Position numbers and translations under genes: made by a program. Shown here one piece after another: positions 1 to 8,738 of a DNA stretch of 38,697 nt (position 1 is the first letter of the stretch; each line of letters begins with the position of its first letter). Source of the stretch: Pelomonas sp. KK5 (GTDB taxonomy: Bacteria; Pseudomonadota; Gammaproteobacteria; Burkholderiales; Burkholderiaceae_C); the NCBI RefSeq assembly GCF_001984095.1, contig NZ_LYVQ01000032.1:1-38697 (forward strand). Direction: 5' to 3'. The notes beneath the pieces are model-generated. The model had not been told where the DNA came from and did no database searches. It saw only the letters and a list, made by a program, of their open reading frames with translations.

Positions 1-8
1 CCGGGGGC

Positions 9-1568
9 ATGAGCCCTGCCCCCGCCCGCCTGCTTGCCGCGCTGCTCACGGTGCTGCTGGTGGCTGCCTGCGGCGGCGGCGGGGGCGGCAACAACACCAC
101 GCCGACGCCGCCCGATACCAGCGGCGTCCTGCAGGACAACACCGCCTACTCGACCGCCGCCACCGCCGCGCTGGCCAGCGCCATCGAGCAGGCCGTCGAC
201 ACCGACCACACGATCCAGCTCGCCAGCGGCCCGCTCACCTACAAGGCAACGGTCGGCCACCTGACCGCCGGCACCGCGCCGCTGCAGGCCAGCATGTTCT
301 ACGTGGCCTACAGCGTCGCCAGCAGCGCCGCCAACGCACCGCCGAGGCCGCTGATCTTCTTCTACAACGGCGGACCGGGTTCGGCCTCGGTCTGGCTGCA
401 CCTGGGCTCCTGGGGCCCGCGCCGGCTGGTCACCAACGACCCCGGCGTCAATGTGCCGCTGCCCTACTCGCTGGTGGACAACCAGGAGACCCTGCTCGCC
501 GTGGCCGACCTGGTCTTCGTGGACGCGGTGGGCACCGGCTTCTCGCAGGCGATCGCCCCGGCCACCAACGCGAGCTTCTGGAGCGTGGACGCCGACGCCG
601 CGATCTTCCGCGACTTCATCGGCCGCTACCTGGCCAAGTACCCGCGGCCGGCCAACACGGCGCTGGTGCTCTACGGCGAGTCCTACGGCGGCCTGCGCAC
701 GCCGATCGTGGCCCAGGAACTGCTGGCGGCCGGCATGGCGCTGCAGGGCATCGTGCTGCAGTCGCCGATCCTCAACTACAACAGCAACTGCGGCGTGCTC
801 GATCCCGGCCAGCTCAGCTGCGGCAGCTTCATCCCGAGCTATGCCGCCACGGCCGCCTGGTTCCAGCTCTCGCAGCCGCTGGTGCTGGACCTGAACAGCG
901 GGCTGCCGACCTTCGCCGACCTGGTGGCCGGCTTCGTCGACAGCGTCTACGAGCCGGCGGCGCAGCTCTACATCACGCTGCACCAGCCGCTAGGCGGCAG
1001 CCTGAACAGCCAGTTGGCCGCCTTCACCGGTCTCACCAGCGCCAACTGGCTCTCGTCCCCGCTGCTGCCGCCGGACCCGTTCCGCAGCCTGCTCAAGCCC
1101 CAGCAGTTGCTGGGCCGCTACGACGCGCGCATGAGTGCCGCGGTGGGCAGTGCGCTGGCGGCCGACGGCGATCCCTCCAGCACCGCCACCAACCCGGCCT
1201 TCAAGAACGCCATCGCCGCCGTGCTGTCGGACCTGAAGTACCAGGCCACCGTGCCCTATGCGATGAGCAACGACGCGGCAATAGCCCGCTGGGGCTGGCA
1301 GCACGACGGCAAGGCCCTGCCCGACGCGATCCCCGACCTGGCCCTGGCGATGACGCTGAAGCCCGGCCTCAAGACCCTGGCCCTGCTGGGCCTGCACGAC
1401 CTGGCCACGCCCTACCACCTGACCGAGTCGGACCTGGGCCGGCTGGGCACGGCGCCTGCCGTGCAGGTCAAGCGTTACGTAGGCGGCCACATGACCTATC
1501 TGGACGACAAGTCCCGGCCGGTCATGCGGACCGACCTGGGCAGTTTCCTCGCCGGACTCTCACCATGA
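9..1568 (+). CDS. S10-family serine carboxypeptidase-like lipoprotein
   Basis: This is a predicted exported serine carboxypeptidase that would remove C-terminal residues from peptides. The N-terminus is a lipoprotein signal: a hydrophobic run ends in VAAC, so Cys21 would be lipidated, and a Gly-rich then Thr/Pro-rich tether follows. S10 hallmarks occur in order: NGGPGSASVW (residues 120-129, oxyanion-hole region), VDAVGTGFS (about 171-179), the nucleophile motif GESYGG with Ser225, Asp464 in HDLATPYH and His494 in GGHMTY. The 519 residues suit the bacterial S10-like group. The ATG at 9 follows a G-rich stretch, but only eight bases precede it, so an upstream start cannot be excluded. Its stop overlaps the next gene's ATG by four bases, implying co-transcription with the EF-hand and outer-membrane-like genes. 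The fold and triad are clear; the substrate is unknown. Confidence 0.88.
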   Translation: MSPAPARLLAALLTVLLVAACGGGGGGNNTTPTPPDTSGVLQDNTAYSTAATAALASAIEQAVDTDHTIQLASGPLTYKATVGHLTAGTAPLQASMFYVAYSVASSAANAPPRPLIFFYNGGPGSASVWLHLGSWGPRRLVTNDPGVNVPLPYSLVDNQETLLAVADLVFVDAVGTGFSQAIAPATNASFWSVDADAAIFRDFIGRYLAKYPRPANTALVLYGESYGGLRTPIVAQELLAAGMALQGIVLQSPILNYNSNCGVLDPGQLSCGSFIPSYAATAAWFQLSQPLVLDLNSGLPTFADLVAGFVDSVYEPAAQLYITLHQPLGGSLNSQLAAFTGLTSANWLSSPLLPPDPFRSLLKPQQLLGRYDARMSAAVGSALAADGDPSSTATNPAFKNAIAAVLSDLKYQATVPYAMSNDAAIARWGWQHDGKALPDAIPDLALAMTLKPGLKTLALLGLHDLATPYHLTESDLGRLGTAPAVQVKRYVGGHMTYLDDKSRPVMRTDLGSFLAGLSP

Positions 1569-1918
1569 AGACCTGCATTCTGCTGACCGCTCTGTTCGCT
1601 GCCGGCGCGTGCGCCCAGCCGACCCAGGATCCCTGGCTGCCGCCGGCCGCGCGCGCCGCCGCAACACCGGAGCCCGAGACCCGCGGCGCCGCGCTGCAGG
1701 CCCAGGTGCTGGCCAAGCTGCAGGCGCAGTTCCAGCGCGCCGATAGCACCGGCCGCGGCGCATTGACGATCGAGGAGGCCCGCCGCGCCGGCTGGGCCTT
1801 CGCGGTGCAGAACTTCGCCGAGATCGACACCGCCGGCCGCGGCGAGATCCGCCTCGCGGACCTGGGCGGTTTCGTCACGCGCCGCGCGGCGATGGTGGCC
1901 TCGGGAGCGGCCCGGTGA
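1565..1918 (+). CDS. Small exported protein with two degenerate EF-hand loops
   Basis: A 117-residue protein with a short N-terminal export signal (hydrophobic residues 4-17). Two EF-hand-like loops lie at residues 60-71 and 88-99. Each keeps Asp at loop position 1, Gly at position 6 and an acid at position 12 (Glu71, Asp99). Positions 3 and 5, which are normally Asp or Asn, are Thr/Arg in the first loop and Ala/Arg in the second (DSTGRG, DTAGRG). The helix-loop-helix pair seems retained while calcium binding is probably weak or lost. The ATG overlaps the preceding peptidase stop (ATGA) and the stop overlaps the next gene's GTG, so it is the middle gene of a tightly coupled trio. I infer a small periplasmic helper or structural protein; the true function is unknown. 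Confidence 0.78.
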   Translation: MKTCILLTALFAAGACAQPTQDPWLPPAARAAATPEPETRGAALQAQVLAKLQAQFQRADSTGRGALTIEEARRAGWAFAVQNFAEIDTAGRGEIRLADLGGFVTRRAAMVASGAAR

Positions 1919-2643
1919 GGCGGGGGCTCGGCTTCTTCCTCCTTCTCGCCCTCGCAGCCGCCGGCCCGGCCTGCGCCGATCCCTACGCCTACGTGATGAC
2001 GCCCTACAACGAGAAGGGCGAGGTCACGCTGCGCCTGAGCTGGGGCACGCAGGACGAACGCACGCGCAGCGCCTCGGGCCAGGCCGTCGCGCTGGGCTGG
2101 AGCCCGACCACCTGGTGGTACACCGAGCTGTGGGCCGCCGAGGAGCGCGAGCGCAGCCGCCCGATGCAGTACGACGGCTGGTACTGGAGCAACCAGCTCC
2201 ACCTCGGGAGCAGCGAGCGCAGTGACTTCTCCTTCTACGCCAGCTACTGGAAGCCCCGCCCCGGCACCGGCGGCTGGAACTGGACGATCGGCCCGATGTG
2301 GCAGTACTCGGCCGCGCGGGTGGACTTCAACCTCAATGTGCTGGTCAGCCGCTGGGTGCATCCCTCGTTCCGCCAGCAGCCGGCGGACCTGTCCTACCAG
2401 GCCCAGGCGAAGACCTTGCTCGCGCCCGGCTGGGAATGGGGCGCGCAGATGTACGGCGACCTGGGGCCGCTCGCGAACCCCTCGCCCTGGCGCGAGCAGG
2501 AGCACCAGCTGGGCCCGGCGATCTTCGGCCACCGCGCCGCCGGCTCCGCTGGAACCTGGCGTTATGACGCGGCGCTGCTGTTCGGCCTGAACAATGCCTC
2601 GCCGCGAGCGCTGATGCGCGCCGAGATCGCCTATTCGTTCTGA
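1915..2643 (+). CDS. Predicted outer-membrane beta-barrel-like protein, function unknown
   Basis: A 242-residue protein beginning with a clear signal peptide (MRRGLGFFLLLALAAAG, cleavage near ACA/DP). The mature part is rich in alternating aromatic and polar residues (WSPTTWWYTELW, DGWYWSNQLHL) and ends in Phe (EIAYSF), the usual C-terminal signal of outer-membrane barrels. No cysteines remain in the mature chain. It starts at a GTG overlapping the stop of the EF-hand gene (GTGA), so it is translationally coupled to the two genes before it. I do not recognise a named family beyond small copper- or stress-associated outer-membrane proteins with similar composition. The barrel assignment is inference from composition and the last residue; topology was not computed. 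Confidence 0.72.
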   Translation: MRRGLGFFLLLALAAAGPACADPYAYVMTPYNEKGEVTLRLSWGTQDERTRSASGQAVALGWSPTTWWYTELWAAEERERSRPMQYDGWYWSNQLHLGSSERSDFSFYASYWKPRPGTGGWNWTIGPMWQYSAARVDFNLNVLVSRWVHPSFRQQPADLSYQAQAKTLLAPGWEWGAQMYGDLGPLANPSPWREQEHQLGPAIFGHRAAGSAGTWRYDAALLFGLNNASPRALMRAEIAYSF

Positions 2644-2658
2644 GGGGACAATCGGGGC

Positions 2659-2898
2659 ATGAAAGTCCATACCGTTGAACTGAACAAGTTCAAATCCGCC
2701 TCCAACTCCGTCAACGGCCTGGTGGTGTTCAAGGTCGACGCGACCGTCACGCCCAAGGAGCCGCTGGAAGGCATCGAGCCCAGCACGATCCTGACGATGA
2801 CCGAAGCCAATGCCCGCGTGCTGATGCAGTTGCTGAAGACCCAGCTGGCCGAGTTCGACAACAAGAAACCGAAGAGCCGCCACGGCCGTCACGGCTGA
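2659..2898 (+). CDS. Small conserved-type hypothetical protein
   Basis: A 79-residue cytosolic protein with no signal or membrane segment. Residues 1-35 look beta-rich (VHTVELNKF, GLVVFKVDATV), a helix follows (TEANARVLMQLLKTQLAEF, residues 48-66), and a basic tail ends in KKPKSRHGRHG. It starts 15 bases after the preceding outer-membrane-like gene, with a GGGGA ribosome site at an ordinary distance, and is followed 13 bases later by a UPF0149 gene, so it may belong to the same transcript. The plausible start, the balanced composition and the clear secondary-structure pattern make it a likely real gene. I do not recognise the family and assign no function. Confidence 0.7.
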   Translation: MKVHTVELNKFKSASNSVNGLVVFKVDATVTPKEPLEGIEPSTILTMTEANARVLMQLLKTQLAEFDNKKPKSRHGRHG

Positions 2899-2911
2899 AA
2901 AAAAGACCCCG

Positions 2912-3526
2912 ATGGAATATCCGAGCTACAACCCCAACTCCGACCTGCTGCCGCTGTCCGACGACGAGCTTTCGTCGCTGGACGAGATGCTGCTGGACCT
3001 GCCGGTCGACGGCGCGATGAACATCGAGGCGCTGGACGGCTACCTCGCCGGCCTGCTGGTGAGCCCGCAGCCGCTGGCCGAGCTGCCCGGCGCCGCCTGG
3101 CTGCCGCGCATCTGGGGCGGCGACGGTGAAGAAGGCAATGCGCCCTTCGCCAGCGGCAAGCAGCGCAAGCGCGCCCAGTTGCTGGCGCTGCGCCACCTGC
3201 GCTCGATCGCCTGGCTGTGGGAGAAGAAGCCCGACGGCTGGGAGCCGATCTTCAGCGTCGCCGAGACCGAGGAAGGCGAGGAAGTGACCGATGCCGAAGA
3301 CTGGGCCGCAGGCTTCATGAGCGCCGTGGACCTGGCCCCCGAGGCATGGGCGCCGCTGTTCGAGAACGCCGAGACCGCGGCGCTGCTGGAGCCGATCGTG
3401 CTGCTGGGCAGCGACGAGGATCAGCTCGAAGCGGCCGACCGCGCACGCCTGGCCGACCCGGCCGCCCGCGACGAGATCAGCCGGGCGATACCGGAAGCGG
3501 TGCTGGCGCTGTTCGGCAGGAAGTAA
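2912..3526 (+). CDS. UPF0149 / YecA-YgfB family protein
   Basis: A 204-residue acidic cytosolic protein. The N-terminal part carries the family pattern: an LSDDELSSLDEMLLDL helix, then the GALDGYL-like signature (MNIEALDGYLAGLLVSP, residues 37-53), a Trp-containing loop (WLPRIWGG), and later EDWAAGFMSAVDLAPEAW (about residues 129-146). This order matches UPF0149 proteins (YecA, YgfB), all-helical proteins of uncertain role. It lacks the C-terminal SEC-C zinc motif found in many YecA members. It lies 13 bases after the preceding small gene and ends before the convergent S9 peptidase gene. The family call is firm; no biochemical function can be given. Confidence 0.82.
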   Translation: MEYPSYNPNSDLLPLSDDELSSLDEMLLDLPVDGAMNIEALDGYLAGLLVSPQPLAELPGAAWLPRIWGGDGEEGNAPFASGKQRKRAQLLALRHLRSIAWLWEKKPDGWEPIFSVAETEEGEEVTDAEDWAAGFMSAVDLAPEAWAPLFENAETAALLEPIVLLGSDEDQLEAADRARLADPAARDEISRAIPEAVLALFGRK

Positions 3527-3547
3527 GAGAGCAAGACAACAAAAGAA

Positions 3548-3569
3548 AAGGGGCCCGATCGGGCCCCTT
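3548..3569 (-). terminator. Rho-independent terminator of the S9 peptidase gene
   Basis: A perfect 22-base inverted repeat, AAGGGGCCC-GATC-GGGCCCCTT, lies in the short gap between two convergent genes. Read on the minus strand, the stem begins three bases after the S9 peptidase stop and is followed by a T-rich run (CTTTTCTTTTGTTG). That is the classic hairpin plus U-tract layout. On the plus strand the stem follows the UPF0149 stop but has no U-tract, so it would be weaker in that direction. Confidence 0.85.
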
Positions 3570-3571
3570 GC

Positions 3572-6238
3572 TCATTCGCCCAGATGGGCCAGCCAGAAGG
3601 CTTCCATCTTGCGATGCAGGCCCACCGGCTTCACCGTGCCGCCCAGCGCATGCACGCCGTCCGGATCGAGATACAGGTCCACCAGCGCGTCCTTGCCGCT
3701 GGCCAGCAGCTCGCGGTAGACGTTGACGGTGTCCTGGTACAGCACGTTCGGATCCTGCATGCCGTGGATCAGCAGCAGCGGGTGCTTCAGCTCGCGCGCC
3801 AGCGGCAGCAGCGAGAACTTGCGCAGCACCGGCTTCGTGCGGTCCACCTTGCCGATCGTGCGGCCGCTGTACCAGCTGTTGTAGTTCTCCCATTCGGTCG
3901 GGCCGGCGCCGGCGATGCCGGCGGCGAACAGCTCGGGCTTGGTGTACAGCGTGTACTGGGTCTCGTAGCCGCCGAAGCTCCAGCCGGTCAGGCCCACGCG
4001 CGCCGGGTCGATGCCCAGGTGCTCGTTCATGTACGCGTGCAGGTCTTCCAGGTCCTCGGCCTGCGAGGCGCCCGGGTTCTCCCAGTTGGCGTCGCTGAAC
4101 TTGCGGCCGTAGTTCGAGTGGCCGCGCGGGTCCACCGCCACCGTCACGTAGCCGTGCTTGACGGCCATGTACATCGCGAACACGTAGCCGGTCTGCTGGA
4201 AGCTGTCCACCTCGACGATGTGGCGGTCGTTCAGCGGGCCGCCGTAGGTGTAAACCACGGCCGGGCGGCGGTCGCTCGCCTTCCAGCCGGCGGGCTTGAA
4301 GACATAGGCCTGGATCAGGTCGCCATGGCGGTTGCGGTAGCTGAAGCGCTCGGGGCGCAGCTGGTCCACCGCGGCCCAGCCGGTGGCGTCGTGGCTGGCG
4401 GTCAGCACCTTGGCCGGCGCGGGCTTCTCGGCATTGAACAGCTTCAGCTCGGGGCGCACGGCCCAGTTGCCGGCGTTGGCGGCGAGCAGGCGGCCGTCCT
4501 CGGACACGGCGGCATCGCGGTGGTAGTCGCCGGCCTCGCCCAGTGCCGTCATCGCGCCGCTGGCCATGTCCACGCGGAACACGTTCATCGCCGCGAAGTC
4601 CTGCGGGTTGGCGGTGACGAACATCGTCTTGCTGTCCGGCGTGAAGCCCAGCACGCGGGTGGACTCGAAATCGCCCTTCAGCAGCGGGCGCACCGCCTTG
4701 GTCGCCACATCCAGCGCGTAGGGCTGCCGGAAGCCGCCCTCGTCCAGGCCCAGCACCAGCGTCCTGCCATCGGGCGTGAAGCGCGGCTGCAGCACGTTGA
4801 CGACCTCATGACCCACGTCGCCGCGGCGTTCCAGCACGATCTCGGGCTTGGTCCCGGCGTCGTCGGCCTTGCCGAGGTAGACGCGCAGCAGCTCCTTCTC
4901 GCGCTCCCAGGTGGCGAAGGCATAGCGGCTGCCGTCGCGGGCCCAGGCGATGGGGCTCAGCTCGAACCAGCCGTCGCCGCCGGCCTGGGTGAATACCGGC
5001 TCGCCCTGGCGGCGCGGCAGTTCGCCGGCGGCGGGCACACGGCGGATGTAGATCGCGTAGGGCTTCTCGGTGCGCTTGTCGTCCGAGACCTCGCGCGGCA
5101 CCTTCTTGGCGGTGGCCCAGCGGTCCGCGTAGTCCATGATCTCGACCTTGCGACCGGCCTCGTCGGGCGCCGCGGCCTTGCTGCCCTCTTCCGGATTCTT
5201 CAGCGGGGCACGTGCCACCAGCGACATCCAGCGGCCGTCCTCGCTGATCTCGGTCGACTCGATCTTGTACTTCTTGTCCGCATCGTCGGCGTTGACGATC
5301 TCGCGGTTGACCACCTCGACGCCGCCGCGCTCGAAGCGGCCGCGAAGCACGCGGGTGCCGTCGGTGAACACATAAGCCCGATCGTCAGCGGCATACGCGA
5401 CGATCTTCAGCTCGCGCTGAGTCTGCTGCAGCGGCAGCACCGCCTCGGAGCCGGCCACCCAGCGGAACAGGCCGCCGCGGTACTGGAAGATCAGCTCGTC
5501 GTGCGCATGCGCCCAGGCGAGCTGGGCCACGCCCGGATACAGGTCGCTGTCCTTGAGCTTGTTCTTGGCCAGCGACTTCTTCAGCTCGTCGCGCCATTCC
5601 CAGGCCTCGCGCGCCTTCTCGGGCTTGGCCGCATCGGCGGCGGATGCAGCCGCATCGGGCGGCACCGGCTTGCCGCTGCGGCGGGCCTCCAGCGCAGCCA
5701 TCGCGGTCTTCTCGGCGGCGGCCTCGGCCTTGTCGGCGGCCTTCTGGGCGTCGTCGCGGGCCTTCTTCTCGGCCACTTCCTTCTTCACCCGCTCGATGCC
5801 GGCGGCTTCCCACTGGCCCAGGTCCACCGCCTGGCCGGCCAGGTAGGCCTGCTGGGCCACTTCCTTCGCCTGGCGCTCGGCCGTTTCATCCTGCTTCTGG
5901 CGCAGCTTGCGGTCGAAGCGGTCGAGGTCCTCGGGCGCATCAAAGGCGGCCATCAGCGCGCGGGAGGTCAGGCGCTGGGTCTTGCCGGTCTTGGTGTCGT
6001 AGACGTAGAGGTCGGTGCCCGGCTCGCCGAAGGGGTTCCAGCGGTAGGCCAGGTAGCGGCCGCTGTGGCTGAACTCGGCTTCCTTGGCGTTCTCGCCCTT
6101 GTAGGGCTCGGCGCGGAACAGCTGCTCCAGGGTCAATGTCGAGGACATCGGGGCGGGCACACCGGCTGCCCCCGTGGCAAAGGAGTTGTATGCGCTGAAA
6201 AAAGCGGTTATGACACAGGCTGTGCGCGCCCAGTTCAT
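3572..6238 (-). CDS. Exported S9-family (prolyl oligopeptidase-like) peptidase
   Basis: A serine peptidase of the prolyl oligopeptidase/acylaminoacyl peptidase type, 888 residues from the chosen start. That start gives a signal peptide (MNWARTACVITAFFSAYNSF), has an AGGGAAAG-like site upstream, and removes a 45-residue charged extension possible from an ATG at 6373. An N-terminal beta-propeller holds repeated strands such as GRYLAYRWNP and LLVYDTKTG-type blades. The C-terminal alpha/beta hydrolase domain has the nucleophile GWSFGGYE (Ser754), Asp829 in HGMQDP and His863 in GVHALGG. Residues about 105-230 form a Lys/Ala/Glu-rich, probably coiled-coil insertion inside the propeller, which is unusual. 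Likely periplasmic, cleaving short peptides. It has its own terminator downstream and no obvious operon partner. Confidence 0.9.
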   Translation of the reverse strand: MNWARTACVITAFFSAYNSFATGAAGVPAPMSSTLTLEQLFRAEPYKGENAKEAEFSHSGRYLAYRWNPFGEPGTDLYVYDTKTGKTQRLTSRALMAAFDAPEDLDRFDRKLRQKQDETAERQAKEVAQQAYLAGQAVDLGQWEAAGIERVKKEVAEKKARDDAQKAADKAEAAAEKTAMAALEARRSGKPVPPDAAASAADAAKPEKAREAWEWRDELKKSLAKNKLKDSDLYPGVAQLAWAHAHDELIFQYRGGLFRWVAGSEAVLPLQQTQRELKIVAYAADDRAYVFTDGTRVLRGRFERGGVEVVNREIVNADDADKKYKIESTEISEDGRWMSLVARAPLKNPEEGSKAAAPDEAGRKVEIMDYADRWATAKKVPREVSDDKRTEKPYAIYIRRVPAAGELPRRQGEPVFTQAGGDGWFELSPIAWARDGSRYAFATWEREKELLRVYLGKADDAGTKPEIVLERRGDVGHEVVNVLQPRFTPDGRTLVLGLDEGGFRQPYALDVATKAVRPLLKGDFESTRVLGFTPDSKTMFVTANPQDFAAMNVFRVDMASGAMTALGEAGDYHRDAAVSEDGRLLAANAGNWAVRPELKLFNAEKPAPAKVLTASHDATGWAAVDQLRPERFSYRNRHGDLIQAYVFKPAGWKASDRRPAVVYTYGGPLNDRHIVEVDSFQQTGYVFAMYMAVKHGYVTVAVDPRGHSNYGRKFSDANWENPGASQAEDLEDLHAYMNEHLGIDPARVGLTGWSFGGYETQYTLYTKPELFAAGIAGAGPTEWENYNSWYSGRTIGKVDRTKPVLRKFSLLPLARELKHPLLLIHGMQDPNVLYQDTVNVYRELLASGKDALVDLYLDPDGVHALGGTVKPVGLHRKMEAFWLAHLGE

Positions 6239-6428
6239 CAACCCGTTTTTCTTTCCCTGCTTGTCTGCTGTGAACAAAATCACGCTCCGGTACCGCCTCG
6301 CCTCCGAGGCAACCTGCCATTCTAGGAAGGCGGTGTCGGGTACCCATTGGTCACGGTGCAAACGGGTGGACACTGGCGCGACCGATCGCCGGCATCAACG
6401 CAGCTCGTCGTAGTCCTTCTTCACCATC

Positions 6429-6746
6429 ATGTTTGAAAAAGCCATCGCCCTCATCGTCCTGCTGGCCTGCATCGTCGTCGCGGTGCACATGGCCCTGCCC
6501 GCGGCCAAGCGCCGCTGGATGGAAGAGCGCGGCCGCCGCGCCTGGTTGAAGGTGCAGCGAGCGTGGTACTGGGCGGCCGGCTGGCGCCAGCGCCGCGAGA
6601 TGCACAAGTACGCCCAGGCGGAAGCCGACGCCGCGATCAAGCGCGCCCGCCGCGGCAGCCAGATGGTGGAGGGCGAGTGGGACGGCAATGTCTACCGTCC
6701 CAAGTCATTCGACGGCAAGAAGCGCGACAAGCGAGATTTGCACTGA
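6429..6746 (+). CDS. Small single-pass membrane protein, unknown
   Basis: A 105-residue protein with one N-terminal membrane segment (residues about 4-25, IALIVLLACIVVAVHMAL) and a strongly basic, Trp-rich cytosolic tail (WMEERGRRAWLKVQRAWYWAAGW and further Arg/Lys clusters, ending KKRDKRDLH; quoted in parts). It lies divergent from the S9 peptidase and convergent with a chemoreceptor, ending six bases from that gene's stop. No Shine-Dalgarno is visible before the ATG, so the start is moderately sure. Codon use is like the neighbours, which supports a real gene. I do not recognise the family; a basic tail behind one membrane helix could bind nucleic acid or acidic lipids, but that is speculation. 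Confidence 0.6.
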   Translation: MFEKAIALIVLLACIVVAVHMALPAAKRRWMEERGRRAWLKVQRAWYWAAGWRQRREMHKYAQAEADAAIKRARRGSQMVEGEWDGNVYRPKSFDGKKRDKRDLH

Positions 6747-6752
6747 GCTCGA

Positions 6753-8588
6753 TCAGGCGAAAGCCGGTTCCTTCTCGCCGATCTTGAAGGCAGCCACGAT
6801 GCCTTCCAGGCGCACCGCCTGATCCTTCAGGCTTTCCGCCGCCGCCGCCGATTCCTCGACCAGCGCCGCGTTCTGCTGGGTCATCTGGTCCAGCTGGCTC
6901 ACCGCCCCGTTGACTTCATTGATGCCCTGGCTCTGCTGGCGCGAGGTGGCGCTCAGCTCGGCCATCATGTCGGTGACGCGCTGCACGCTGTCGACGATGT
7001 CGCCCATGCTGCTGCCGGCTTCCGAGACCTGGCGCGAGCCCTCTTCCACCCGCTCCACGCTGGCGCCGATCAGGCTCTTGATCTCCTTGGCGGCCTCGGC
7101 GCTGCGCTGGGCCAGCGAGCGCACCTCTGAAGCCACCACCGCGAAGCCGCGGCCCTGCTCGCCCGCTCGTGCGGCTTCCACCGCGGCGTTCAGCGCCAGG
7201 ATATTGGTCTGGAAGGCGATGCCGTCGATGGTGCCGATGATGTCGCTGATGCGGCGGCTGGACTGGTTGATCTGGTCCATCGTCGCCACCACCTGGGCCA
7301 CCACTTCGCCGCCGCGCTTGGCCGCGCCGGAGGCGTTGCCCACGAGCTGGTGCGCGCTGGCCGCCGCGTCGGCGCTGTGCTGGACGGTGCTGGTGAGCTG
7401 CTCCATCGAGCTCGCCGTCTGCTGCAGGTTGGTGGCGCTTTCCTCGGTACGCTGGCTCAGGTCCTGGTTGCCGACGGCGATCTGGCGCGAGGCCACCGCG
7501 ATCGACTGGCTGGTCGAGCGCACGTCCACCATCACCGCCTCGATCTTGCCGACGAAGAGGTTGAACGAGCGGGCGATGTCGGCGATCTCGTCCTGGCCTT
7601 CGGCGGGCAGGCGCTGGGTCAGGTCGCCGGTGCCGGAGCCGATCTGGTCCATCGCGTCGCGCACCTCGCCCAGGCCCTTCAGCAGCACGCCGATGGCCAG
7701 CGCCGACAGCGCGGCCGCCACGGCGGCGATGCAGACCAGCGCGATGCCGGCGGCGCGCAGCACGCCGCTCAGCGCCGCCAGCGCCTCACCGCGTTCGGCG
7801 GCCAGCACCAGCGTCCAGTCGGTGCCGGGCACCGGGGTGGACTTCAGGAAGAACTCGTTCTCGCCGATGCGGGCCAGCGGCAGTGCGCCATTCACCGATT
7901 CGGCGGCCTGCTTCAGCAGCGCGCCGTCCACCTCGGCCGACATGTCCTTGACCGGCTTCAGCGTCAGCGCCGCGTCCGGGTGGGCAATGATCTTCCCTTC
8001 CTTGTCGAGCAGGAAGGCCAGGCCGCTGGCGGTGGGCTTGATCGACTTCATCGTCTCGATCACGTCGTCCAGCGTCACGTCGATGCCGCCGACGGCGACC
8101 AGCTTGCCGTCATCGCCCTTGATCGCGCGGGCGAAGGTCACGACCAGCTTCTTCGACGAGGCCGCGATATAGGGCGCGGTGATCACCGGCGCGTCCGGCG
8201 TCTGCTCGGCCAGCTTGAACCAGGGGCGGGCCGTCGGGTCGTAGTCCGGCGCGCGCTTGCGGTCGGGGAAGGAGACCATGCGCTTGTCCGCGCTGCCGAT
8301 GTAGGCCAGGTCCAGCCGGCCCGACTTCAGCGCCTGCTCCAGCGGCGCGGCGGGGTTCTCCAGCGCGGCGGCCGGGGCCAGCGCGGCGACGATGTCCTGC
8401 TGCTTCTTCACCCAGGCGCCCATCGCGGCGGCGTGGGCCTGGCCGAGGTCGTTCAGCTCGGTGCTCAGCTGCTGGCGGGCGTGCGTGCGCACGGTCAGGT
8501 AGCTGGCCAGCGTGGCGATGCCGACGGCGGCCACGACGATGAGCATGCAGATCGCGATCAGGCGCTGCTTGATGGTTCTGAAAATCAT
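6753..8588 (-). CDS. Methyl-accepting chemotaxis protein with dCache sensor
   Basis: A membrane chemoreceptor of 611 residues: TM1 about 8-31, periplasmic double-Cache sensor about 35-270, TM2 about 276-303, HAMP about 300-352, then a coiled-coil signalling domain. The hairpin tip is intact ([20 protein letters not shown], then [18 protein letters not shown]). The membrane-distal Cache carries most of the amino-acid-binding motif: Tyr116, Arg121, Trp123 and then Phe124 (usually Tyr) in [12 protein letters not shown], with Tyr140 and Asp170 at the expected distances. An amino acid or related amine is therefore the likely ligand. The C-terminus (GEKEPAFA) lacks the pentapeptide tether for CheR/CheB. 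It is a lone gene, divergent from the LysR gene. Confidence 0.93.
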   Translation of the reverse strand: MIFRTIKQRLIAICMLIVVAAVGIATLASYLTVRTHARQQLSTELNDLGQAHAAAMGAWVKKQQDIVAALAPAAALENPAAPLEQALKSGRLDLAYIGSADKRMVSFPDRKRAPDYDPTARPWFKLAEQTPDAPVITAPYIAASSKKLVVTFARAIKGDDGKLVAVGGIDVTLDDVIETMKSIKPTASGLAFLLDKEGKIIAHPDAALTLKPVKDMSAEVDGALLKQAAESVNGALPLARIGENEFFLKSTPVPGTDWTLVLAAERGEALAALSGVLRAAGIALVCIAAVAAALSALAIGVLLKGLGEVRDAMDQIGSGTGDLTQRLPAEGQDEIADIARSFNLFVGKIEAVMVDVRSTSQSIAVASRQIAVGNQDLSQRTEESATNLQQTASSMEQLTSTVQHSADAAASAHQLVGNASGAAKRGGEVVAQVVATMDQINQSSRRISDIIGTIDGIAFQTNILALNAAVEAARAGEQGRGFAVVASEVRSLAQRSAEAAKEIKSLIGASVERVEEGSRQVSEAGSSMGDIVDSVQRVTDMMAELSATSRQQSQGINEVNGAVSQLDQMTQQNAALVEESAAAAESLKDQAVRLEGIVAAFKIGEKEPAFA

Positions 8589-8639
8589 GGTGGCGCTGAA
8601 GTAATTGGTTACGTCGACGGGGCGAAGCGGCGGATTCTA

Positions 8640-8651
8640 GATAGCGCTATC
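8640..8651. promoter_or_regulatory. Perfect 12-base palindrome between divergent MCP and lysR genes
   Basis: GATAGCGCTATC is a perfect palindrome in the 150-base gap between the divergent chemoreceptor and LysR-family genes. Its place suits an operator acting on one or both genes, and LysR proteins often repress their own gene, but the sequence is not a textbook T-N11-A site. A 12-base palindrome can arise by chance, so this is a candidate only. Confidence 0.3.
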
Positions 8652-8738
8652 CCGTCGACCAAGGGTTTACCCGAGAGCCGAACCTGCTTCCGTGCGATGA
8701 GTCACAAAGCCCGGGCCGGACAGAGAGAATGCCGGCCC

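Noticed and set aside
3584-6325. A 913-codon open frame on the plus strand opposite the S9 peptidase gene
   Set aside because: It is antisense to a gene with a full catalytic triad, and its translation is Ala/Leu/His/Gln-rich with no motif. Long antisense frames are expected at this GC content.
6174-6413. A 79-codon plus-strand frame in the gap before the small membrane protein
   Set aside because: It largely covers the antisense of the S9 signal-peptide region and has no ribosome site or recognisable sequence.
7350-8738. A 463-residue N-terminal extension of the LysR regulator
   Set aside because: The extra part is antisense to the chemoreceptor gene, and the LysR helix-turn-helix begins normally at the ATG at 8739.
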